DNA of 37,982 nt, taken from positions 1 to 37,982 of the forward strand of contig QQVI01000299.1 in assembly GCA_003388545.1 (NCBI GenBank), given 5' to 3'. Position numbers and translations under genes: made by a program. The notes under the pieces were generated by a model, which was not told the origin of the DNA, ran no database searches, and saw nothing but the letters and a program-made list of their open reading frames with translations. Numbering within the stretch: the stretch's first letter is position 1; each line of letters starts with the position of its first letter. This DNA comes from Actinomycetota bacterium (GTDB lineage Bacteria; Actinomycetota; Acidimicrobiia; Spongiisociales; ZC4RG35). This document shows positions 24,510 through 31,012 of the stretch, one piece after another.

Positions 24510-25576
24510 TGCTTCCGAACGTAATCGCTGGGATCATCTGGTTGGGGATCTCGGCGTATGCCATCTTCGGAGGCGCCGATTTTGGTGGTGGTATCTGGGA
24601 CCTTTTTGCAGGGGGGCCGGAGAAGGGCCGACGCCCCCGGGCCTTGATTGAACGCGCGATCGGCCCGGTCTGGGAGGCGAACCATGTGTGGCTGATCTTC
24701 GTGCTCGTATACCTCTGGACTGCCTTTCCCGAGCCATTCGTGTCAATCGCAACAACACTGTGGATCCCACTGACGTTGGCGGCACTGGGCATCATCTTCC
24801 GGGGATCAGGCTTCGCCTTCAGGAAGTGGGCGGACACGGTTGGCAGGCAGCGTTGGTATGGAGCGTGGTTCGCCGGCGCGTCGGCCTTGACCCCCTTCTT
24901 TCTGGGGACAGTCGTTGGTGGCGTTGCCTCCGCGCGCGTGCCGCTGGGGAATGCCGAAGGTGACGTCTTCGGCTCTTGGCTCAACCCGACATCGCTTCTC
25001 GGCGGAGTGATGGCGGTCGTTGCATGTGCCTACCTGGCAGCCGTTCTCCTGACGAGGGAAGCAGTCCTCGACCAGGAAACCGACCTCGCCGAGTACTTTC
25101 GCCTGCGGGGATTGATTGCCGGTGCGGCTGCCGGCGTCGTCGCCATTGCAGGCATATTCGTCTTGCGTTGGGACGCCCCTTCTCTCTACGAGGGTCTCCT
25201 ATCAACCAGAGGAATCGTCCTGATAATCGGTTCGGCAGCCGGCGGCGTGGCCTCGCTCTGGCTGCTTTGGAATCGCCGCTTCCTGGCGGCCCGGCCCACG
25301 GCTGCACTGGCCACAGTCGCCGTTCTTTGGGGGTGGGGCGCTGCCCAGTACCCGTGGGTGCTGGAGGACGCCGCTTCGATTGAGGACTTCGCGGCATCTG
25401 ATCCGGTCCTGACGGCGATGATCATCGCCTTTGCCGCGGCCGCGGTCCTGGTGGTCCCGTCTCTCGTCTGGCTATTTCGGTTGACACAGACCCGATCCCT
25501 CGTGGAGGGCGATATCAGAGCCGACTCAACCGAGGCTCTGATGATCAAGAATCAGACGCCCCGAGAAAAGGCTTGA
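24509..25576 (+). CDS. cydB: cytochrome bd-type quinol oxidase subunit II
   Basis: Membrane protein of 355 residues with about nine membrane segments. It begins VIAGIIWLGISAYAIFGGADFGGGIWDL and has GPVWEANHVWLIFVLVYLWTAFP, the conserved opening of CydB/CioB, and FRGSGFAFRKWAD further on. It pairs with CydA in the bd oxidase. ATG overlaps the cydA stop (TGATG), so the subunits are coupled. No cydX or cydDC genes were seen. Its C-terminal tail (RADSTEALMIKNQTPREKA) is hydrophilic. Confidence 0.93.
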   Translation: MLPNVIAGIIWLGISAYAIFGGADFGGGIWDLFAGGPEKGRRPRALIERAIGPVWEANHVWLIFVLVYLWTAFPEPFVSIATTLWIPLTLAALGIIFRGSGFAFRKWADTVGRQRWYGAWFAGASALTPFFLGTVVGGVASARVPLGNAEGDVFGSWLNPTSLLGGVMAVVACAYLAAVLLTREAVLDQETDLAEYFRLRGLIAGAAAGVVAIAGIFVLRWDAPSLYEGLLSTRGIVLIIGSAAGGVASLWLLWNRRFLAARPTAALATVAVLWGWGAAQYPWVLEDAASIEDFAASDPVLTAMIIAFAAAAVLVVPSLVWLFRLTQTRSLVEGDIRADSTEALMIKNQTPREKA

Positions 25577-25603
25577 CTCTCCCCTTGGGGTAGACGCGAT
25601 AGT
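25573..25603 (+). promoter_or_regulatory. MerR-type promoter with 19-bp spacer
   Basis: TTGACT (25573-25578) and GATAGT (25598-25603) are separated by 19 bp, the over-long spacer typical of MerR-activated promoters. The spacer contains the dyad TCTCCCC-TT-GGGGTAGA. The -10 ends 7 nt before ATG 25611, so the message is probably leaderless and autoregulated. Confidence 0.7.
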
Positions 25604-25610
25604 GGCGGAT

Positions 25611-26450
25611 ATGGAAAGCGAAGCGCTCGGCCGTCTGCTCCCGATTGGGGCCTTCTCCAACATGACGAGACTCTCGATCAAAGCCCTGAGACTCTACGAC
25701 GACATGGGGATCCTGTCCCCAGCCCACGTTGACCAGTCGAGCGGGTACCGCTACTACACGCGGGGGCAGGCGAACCGGGCCGAGGCGATTCGGCTATTGC
25801 GGGGCGTCGACATGCCCTTGGACGAGATCAGTGAGGTTCTCGAGGCCGAGCCCGACGTCGCCCGGAAGTTGCTCGATGCCCATCGGGACCGGCTGGTCGA
25901 TCGCCTTGGCGCTCATCAGAGGATGCTCGCATTCCTCAACGACCTGTTGGACGGAAAGGAGCGTTTGATGCCCTACGAGGTCAATGTCAAGACCGTGCAA
26001 GATCAGCGAGTCGCCGCTCTGCGCAAACACGCAACCCACCAGACGATCGGGGACGAGATCGCCGGGGGTTTCGCCACCCTCATGCAAGCCGTGATGTCAT
26101 CGGGCACCTCCCCCAATGGTGCCCCTCTGATCATCTTCCACGATGTCATCGACGAGCAGAACGACGGCGACATTGAGATCTGCATACCCATAGGCGAAGC
26201 GAACTTCGAAGATGGCGAGGTTGTGGCGCGAACGCTTCCGGGAGGGCCGATGGCCTTCACCATGCACAAGGGCCCTTATCAGGAGGTGACTCCGGCCTAT
26301 CACGCTCTGCTCGCCTGGATCGACGACCGCGGTCATGCAACCCTGGCCGGGCCTAGAGAGATCTATCTGAACGACCCGACTCAGGTAGAGGAGGAGGAAC
26401 TCCTGACCGAAATCCAGTGGCCGATCGACACGGCTGAGGGGGATGTGTAG
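25611..26450 (+). CDS. MerR-family regulator with GyrI-like effector domain
   Basis: Protein of 279 residues. The MerR winged helix (residues about 9-78) has TRLSIKALRLYDDMGILSP and SSGYRYYTRGQANRAEAIRLLRG; a coiled coil follows to about residue 115; residues about 120-272 form a GyrI-like (AraC effector-binding) domain as in BmrR-type multidrug sensors. It should respond to a small hydrophobic or cationic ligand, not identified. ATG 25611 is chosen because the alternative GTG 25602 lies within the promoter's -10. It begins 34 bp after cydB, whose 3' end abuts the operator. Confidence 0.88.
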   Translation: MESEALGRLLPIGAFSNMTRLSIKALRLYDDMGILSPAHVDQSSGYRYYTRGQANRAEAIRLLRGVDMPLDEISEVLEAEPDVARKLLDAHRDRLVDRLGAHQRMLAFLNDLLDGKERLMPYEVNVKTVQDQRVAALRKHATHQTIGDEIAGGFATLMQAVMSSGTSPNGAPLIIFHDVIDEQNDGDIEICIPIGEANFEDGEVVARTLPGGPMAFTMHKGPYQEVTPAYHALLAWIDDRGHATLAGPREIYLNDPTQVEEEELLTEIQWPIDTAEGDV

Positions 26451-26483
26451 GAGTCGATCGGTTTGCTTCTGCTCCGGCCAACT

Positions 26484-27251
26484 TCAGAGGGCGTAGAGCG
26501 AGGTTCCTGAGTCGAGGAGCTCCCGCGCCGCAGCGCGGAGAGTTCGCCGGGTCACGTTGAACAGCAGGCTCCCCGTCGACACCCGTCTGACTCCCAGCTT
26601 GCGAAGCTCCTCGACAGAAGGCGCCACGGGCAGAGCGAGGACGTTGAGAGGAGCTCGGACCTCTTCAACCACCCGCCCGATGTCATCCGAGCTCACCAGC
26701 CCCGGTGCGTATGCGACCTCGGCACCGACCTCCCTGTAGGCGGTCAGCCGGTCGATGGTGTCCGAGAGATCGAGAACACCGTACAGGTGGTTCTCACATC
26801 GTGCGGTCAACACCAGGCCCGTGCGGCCACAAGCCTCTGCAGCCTCGGCCACCGCCTCGACTGCTTCATCGAAAGGCACGACTTGCTTGGCGCTGGGGTC
26901 GTAGTCTTCGATCGAGCATCCCGCCGCCCCAGCTTCGGCAAGCAGTTCCACGCAACGCCGGACCCCTCCCTCTTCTTCGGGAAAGAGCCGCTCCGAGTCG
27001 ACACTCAGTGGCACAGAGATGACGTTTGTGAGCTCGGAGACATGCTGAAGAAGCTCACTGCGGGTGACCTGCTGATCGTCTTTGCCAATCGACCGGCCCA
27101 GTCCCGCGCTCGTGGTCGCCAACGCGGGAAACCCCATCTCTTCGAGCAGGAGGGCCGAGCCACGATCCCAGGGGTTGGGCATGACGAAGATCCCATCCTG
27201 GTGCAGTTCTCGGAAACGGTCGGGGCTGCTCAGAAACGTAGAGACTACCAA
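26484..27251 (-). CDS. isocitrate lyase/PEP mutase-family protein
   Basis: Protein of 255 residues of the phosphoenolpyruvate mutase/isocitrate lyase superfamily. IFVMPNPWDRGSALLLEEMGFPALATTSAGLG is the typical opening barrel strand with the PNPWD motif; VPLSVDSERLFP holds the metal-binding Asp; GCSIEDYDP supplies the Glu-Asp pair; LTARCENHLYG stands where the family has ARTD. The ARTD Asp is thus Glu-Asn here, within the variation seen in uncharacterised members. Such proteins usually cleave or form carbon-carbon bonds next to a carboxylate; the substrate is unknown. TTG start, no clear ribosome site; divergent from the DUF885 gene. Confidence 0.8.
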   Translation of the reverse strand: MVVSTFLSSPDRFRELHQDGIFVMPNPWDRGSALLLEEMGFPALATTSAGLGRSIGKDDQQVTRSELLQHVSELTNVISVPLSVDSERLFPEEEGGVRRCVELLAEAGAAGCSIEDYDPSAKQVVPFDEAVEAVAEAAEACGRTGLVLTARCENHLYGVLDLSDTIDRLTAYREVGAEVAYAPGLVSSDDIGRVVEEVRAPLNVLALPVAPSVEELRKLGVRRVSTGSLLFNVTRRTLRAAARELLDSGTSLYAL

Positions 27252-27323
27252 CGCTCAACGAGGGGTCAGCCAGTACGGTCAATGTCACGCGCCAAGCGCA
27301 AGGCGACCAGAGATCGGAGGAGG

Positions 27324-28979
27324 ATGAGCCTGGACAGAATCGCCGAGGAATACTGGCGACTCGTTTGCGAATACGCGCCGACGATCGCAACCGTGAGGGG
27401 GGAGCACGAATTCGACGACCAGCTGCGCACATTCGACTCCAGCTCACTGGATGTACTTGCTTCACGATTCCGAACGATCGCCGCGGAGGCCGGGGGACTC
27501 GACACCACCGACCTCTCCATCCAGGAGCAGATAACGGTTGGGCTCGTCGCCCACGAGGCAGGAGTCTGGGCAACAGAGATCGAAGACAGGCTGATGGTGG
27601 CTCCGATCGACCCTTATCTGGGTGTACACACACGACTGCTCTCGGACACGAGGATGAACACGGTCCAGACCCGAGACCAGGCGGACGCCCTCCTCGATAG
27701 GTACCGCAAGGTGCAGGATCACCTCCGAGAGGCCCTTGCGTTCACCCGGGACAACGCTGCCCATGGGTTGACACCCACCCTGGCGTCACTCAGGCGCGTG
27801 TTGGATCAGCTCGATCGCTATCTCCGATCAGACCTCTCGGATGACCCATTCCTCAAGCTGCAGGTCCCTGGAGAGGACTCAGGATGGCATGCAATGGCTC
27901 GAGAGATCGTGGAAAAGACGGTTCGGCCCGCCTTCGCCGAATACCGAGCGGGTCTGGCTGACTACATAGCCCCCACTGCCCGACCGGACGACCGCGTCGG
28001 CCTCAAATGGATCCCGGGTGGAGATCGGATATATCAGTCGTTGATCCACCGATACACCCAGCTCGAGAGAACGGCGCAGGAGATTCACGACATCGGTCAG
28101 AAGTGGGGCACCGAGATTCTCGTCGATCAATGGGCTGAGATCGGCCAAGCTGCTTTCGGGTTGGACGATATCGAGCGGCTCTTCGCCCACCTGCACCAGG
28201 ACCCTGCACTCCGCTTTGGCTCCGCCGATGAGATGCTCGAGCATGCCCGGGACGCCGTGGACCGGGCATGGGATGCTGTGGACGACTGGTTCAACCTCAA
28301 ACCGACGGAGAAGTGCGACGTCGTGCCTGTTCCCGAAGCGGTTGCGCCGGCCATGCCGCCTGCCTACTACATGCAGCCACCGACCGACTTCTCACGGCCT
28401 GGGACCTACTTCCTCAACACCCACAAGCCCGAGGAGAGGGACCGGTTTGAATACGAGTCGATTCACTTCCACGAAGCGATACCCGGCCATCACTTCGACC
28501 GCACGATTGCGTCGCGACTCGATGTCCCCACGTTCAGAAAGTTCTCCCAGGTCTACGCCCACACCGAAGGCTGGGGTCTCTACTCGGAGAGGCTGGCCGA
28601 CGAGATGGGTCTCTACTCCTCAGACGTAGATCGCCTCGGCGCAATCAGCGCCGACGCATGGAGGGCCGGCCGGCTCGTCGTAGACACCGGAATGCATGCC
28701 TTGGGCTGGTCGCGGCAACAAGCCATTGACTGGCTGGCGAAGTGGACCCCAATCGGGAGACTTACGATCGAACAGGAGGTCGACAGGTACATCGGGATGC
28801 CCGGTCAGGCCCTTTCCTACAAGATGGGACAGCTCGAGATCCTCGATTTGCGCCACAGGGCGAAAGAACGGCTTGGCGACGAGTTCGACATCAAGGCATT
28901 TCACGACGTCATGCTTGGCTACGGAGCGATGACGCTGCCCATGCTGCGCAGACGGGTTGAAGAAGATCTGTTGACGTGA
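27324..28979 (+). CDS. DUF885-family metallopeptidase-like protein
   Basis: Protein of 551 residues, the normal length of DUF885 proteins, which resemble gluzincin peptidases. HFHEAIPGHHF (about residue 390) is the HExxxGH-type zinc motif, and AHTEGWGLYSERLADEMGLY holds the downstream Glu helix. The C-terminal part has YIGMPGQALSYKMGQLEI, conserved in the family. No signal peptide, so it acts in the cytoplasm. ATG 27324 is chosen for the GGAGGAGG just before it; an in-frame ATG at 27282 adds a very basic 14-residue extension without a ribosome site. Its substrate is unknown. It is convergent with the coiled-coil protein gene, 7 bp away. Confidence 0.85.
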   Translation: MSLDRIAEEYWRLVCEYAPTIATVRGEHEFDDQLRTFDSSSLDVLASRFRTIAAEAGGLDTTDLSIQEQITVGLVAHEAGVWATEIEDRLMVAPIDPYLGVHTRLLSDTRMNTVQTRDQADALLDRYRKVQDHLREALAFTRDNAAHGLTPTLASLRRVLDQLDRYLRSDLSDDPFLKLQVPGEDSGWHAMAREIVEKTVRPAFAEYRAGLADYIAPTARPDDRVGLKWIPGGDRIYQSLIHRYTQLERTAQEIHDIGQKWGTEILVDQWAEIGQAAFGLDDIERLFAHLHQDPALRFGSADEMLEHARDAVDRAWDAVDDWFNLKPTEKCDVVPVPEAVAPAMPPAYYMQPPTDFSRPGTYFLNTHKPEERDRFEYESIHFHEAIPGHHFDRTIASRLDVPTFRKFSQVYAHTEGWGLYSERLADEMGLYSSDVDRLGAISADAWRAGRLVVDTGMHALGWSRQQAIDWLAKWTPIGRLTIEQEVDRYIGMPGQALSYKMGQLEILDLRHRAKERLGDEFDIKAFHDVMLGYGAMTLPMLRRRVEEDLLT

Positions 28980-28986
28980 GGTTCCC

Positions 28987-29262
28987 TCAGAGGTAGTACT
29001 CAGCCTTGGCTCCTGAATCGGGCAGATCCGGAACGCGCTCATACCTGGACGCGTCTCCGGCCTGCTCCCGCGCCAGTCCCACACCCTCGCGGGCGGCCTC
29101 GTCTTTCAGCTCTCCAAGGCGGGCCTCCAATGTCTGTTCCTCGTCGAGCAGCTCGGCTCTTCGCTCATAGCTGTCTGACGGCAGACCTGCTCGCTCGTTC
29201 TCGATCTCGACCAGGCGCGCCCGTATTCTCTCGATTCTGTTGGCGAGTGTTTCCGTAGTCAT
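28987..29262 (-). CDS. small coiled-coil stress protein, hypothetical
   Basis: Protein of 91 residues, highly charged and helical (residues about 2-62 show a heptad-like pattern of Leu and Ile), with a short loop-rich C-terminus. AAAGGAG precedes the ATG. A GTTT-N16-GGGTA element at 29317-29341, overlapping the end of the baeRF gene, gives it its own SigB-like promoter in addition to possible read-through from that gene. No family recognised; stress role inferred from the promoter and neighbours. Confidence 0.7.
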   Translation of the reverse strand: MTTETLANRIERIRARLVEIENERAGLPSDSYERRAELLDEEQTLEARLGELKDEAAREGVGLAREQAGDASRYERVPDLPDSGAKAEYYL

Positions 29263-29316
29263 CGCTGACTCCTTTGCCCCATGCCACCGGAGCCCTTCTC
29301 CGGATCCAGGCCCCGT

Positions 29317-29341
29317 TACCCCACCGTGGGTGGGCGCAAAC
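29317..29341 (-). promoter_or_regulatory. SigB/SigF-like promoter of coiled-coil protein gene
   Basis: Read on the minus strand: GTTT (29341-29338), 16 nt, GGGTA (29321-29317), followed by a leader of about 48 nt to the ATG with AAAGGAG. It lies immediately after the stop of the upstream gene. Confidence 0.6.
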
Positions 29342-29343
29342 CC

Positions 29344-30465
29344 TCAGAACCTGCGGACAGCCACGAACTGTTGACCTGCGATGGGGGTGGAGACCACGGT
29401 GACTTTCGCACCCGTCGTCAGGGCTCGCACTGCGAGGCGGTCGATCATGTCGACACTGTCGTGGCCCCTCTCATCCTGGGGCGTCAGATCGTTCCCGGAT
29501 TCGGCGGCCCATATCGGATCCGCATCTCGGTATAGGACGACCTTCTCGATGCGTCCAGCGGCCGCGTCGGCAAGCGCTTCTTCGACCTCAGAAGTAGCCA
29601 TGCCCCTTCCGAGCGCGTCGACAGCCTCCCGGACCACCTGTTCTTCGAGCTTCGCCCGGTGCTCATCGAAGACGGGGCGGGCGAGCTCAACCACTCTCGC
29701 CTCTTCCAGCCTTGATATGCCGCTGTTTTCCGGACTGAGAAAGTCATCGGAGTAGATAGCGCCGAAACGCTTCACGAGGGGATCATCGCCCAGGACCACG
29801 AGTGGGGAGTCAATGTGAAGTGCCGAGATGGCATCGCCAACAGCCCGCAGGAAACGATTCGTATCGGCCGCCCGATCCGCCGACGGCTCGTGACCATGGT
29901 GTACACCTTGCGAACCGGCACGGTCTGAATGTTGTTGGAGCTGAGACTCACGATCGACGAACCAATTGACATCGTCGAAAGACTCTGGGAGGTCTGCGGC
30001 AATCCTGGCGAGTCGATCCCCCGCAAGCTCGTAGAGCTGCACCGCCCCCCGAGTCAACACGAGAACCGGGAGCCGCAGCGGGTCGATCTCCGACAAGACG
30101 TAGCGCAGATAGAAGTGATCCGAAACCAAGGACGGCACAGTGGTCGTAGCCTCCGAAACGGACACCGGATGGGTTTCGCCGTCGTCGTCCACGTAGACAG
30201 CGAGCATGTCGGACTGGTGCTCCCAGAATTCGACATCTTCAAGAAGGTCACGAGCGTCTGATAGGAGCTCGTCACGGTCCCGACGTCGCACACCCCGACT
30301 ATCCAGAGCCGAGTCGACTTCGGCAAGCTGGTTCTTCAGGCGAATCCGGTCTTGTGACACCTCCCTGCCCTTGGAATGGGTGGGTATCCCGATCGAAATT
30401 AGATGCCTTCCTCCATTGGACACGAGCCACTCGAATAGCTCGGAGTCCATGACTTTTGGCTTCAC
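29344..30465 (-). CDS. baeRF (bacterial release-factor-1-like) family protein
   Basis: Protein of 373 residues. The N-terminal part (about residues 20-105) with ISIGIPTHSKGREVSQDRIRLKNQLAEVDSAL and EDVEFWEHQSDMLAVYVDDD is typical of the bacterial relatives of archaeal/eukaryotic release factor eRF1 (baeRF, probably the baeRF3 group). The C-terminal half carries an RNase H-like/Pelota-type domain with VVLGDDPLVKRF and a final VTVVSTPIAGQQF. Such proteins are thought to act on stalled ribosomes or RNA during stress; this is established only by homology. GTG start at 30465 (ATG 30450 is possible). It follows the peroxiredoxin-fold gene by 44 bp and probably shares its SigB-like promoter. Confidence 0.75.
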   Translation of the reverse strand: MKPKVMDSELFEWLVSNGGRHLISIGIPTHSKGREVSQDRIRLKNQLAEVDSALDSRGVRRRDRDELLSDARDLLEDVEFWEHQSDMLAVYVDDDGETHPVSVSEATTTVPSLVSDHFYLRYVLSEIDPLRLPVLVLTRGAVQLYELAGDRLARIAADLPESFDDVNWFVDRESQLQQHSDRAGSQGVHHGHEPSADRAADTNRFLRAVGDAISALHIDSPLVVLGDDPLVKRFGAIYSDDFLSPENSGISRLEEARVVELARPVFDEHRAKLEEQVVREAVDALGRGMATSEVEEALADAAAGRIEKVVLYRDADPIWAAESGNDLTPQDERGHDSVDMIDRLAVRALTTGAKVTVVSTPIAGQQFVAVRRF

Positions 30466-30509
30466 GCCTGGATCACTTCCCTATGTTGATTGCGGGCGAA
30501 TCGGAAGAG

Positions 30510-30947
30510 TCAAGCTTCGCCGATTCTGCGGACGCGGTCCAGCACGCCCTCGATGTGAACGTTTGGGAACGTGACGGACTCCCTGACGACACAGTCTCGA
30601 TCGGCCACCAGCACTACCGGATGGCATGCTGACTCGAGATTCAGCTCTCGAGCAATCTCGCCACTTTCGTCGGCAAGGAGGGGGATTTCGAGATTGTGCC
30701 GATCGGCGAACTCTCTGACGGTCGATACACGCTCGGATGCCACGGCGAGCACCTGACACTTCGCCAACCCAAATTCGGCCAGATGGTCCTGGAACGGGAG
30801 AAGAGCGTGCAATGAGGCCTTCAGGTCGGGGAGGAACACCATGACGACCGACACCTGACCCAGGTAGTCGGTCCGGGAGATCCTCCCTCCGACGCTGGAA
30901 TGAAGAGTGAAGCCGGGTATCTCGATGAGTGCAGTGGGTGTGCTCAT
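30510..30947 (-). CDS. AhpC/TSA-fold protein lacking the peroxidatic Cys
   Basis: Protein of 145 residues with a thioredoxin/peroxiredoxin layout: FTLHSSVGGRISRTDYLG, then VVMVFLPDLKASLHALLPFQDHLAEF, ERVSTVREFADRHNLEIPLLADESGEIARELNL and HPVVLVADRDCVVRES. Where peroxiredoxins have PxxxTxxC, this has PDLKASL, so the peroxidatic Cys is missing, though Cys remain elsewhere. It may bind rather than reduce a peroxide, or serve as a thiol partner. The SigB-like -10 GGGTA ends at 30961, so ATG 30959 would lie upstream of the transcript start and ATG 30947 is used. It heads the unit with the baeRF gene. Confidence 0.7.
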   Translation of the reverse strand: MSTPTALIEIPGFTLHSSVGGRISRTDYLGQVSVVMVFLPDLKASLHALLPFQDHLAEFGLAKCQVLAVASERVSTVREFADRHNLEIPLLADESGEIARELNLESACHPVVLVADRDCVVRESVTFPNVHIEGVLDRVRRIGEA

Positions 30948-30960
30948 ACAAGTCGGCATC

Positions 30961-30985
30961 TACCCCGGCCCGGGTCGCTTCAAAC
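30961..30985 (-). promoter_or_regulatory. SigB/SigF-like promoter of peroxiredoxin-fold gene
   Basis: Read on the minus strand: GTTT (30985-30982), 16 nt, GGGTA (30965-30961). The expected start near 30954 leaves only about 6 nt before ATG 30947, so the message is nearly leaderless. The element sits in the 65-bp gap after the P-type ATPase gene. Confidence 0.65.
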
Positions 30986-31012
30986 AATCGTGGGTCGTTT
31001 GGGACGCGGCAT

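Noticed and set aside
26787-27323. Upstream extension of the DUF885 gene to about 730 residues
   Set aside because: The extension lies antisense to the PEP-mutase-like gene; the family length and GGAGGAGG fit the start at 27324.
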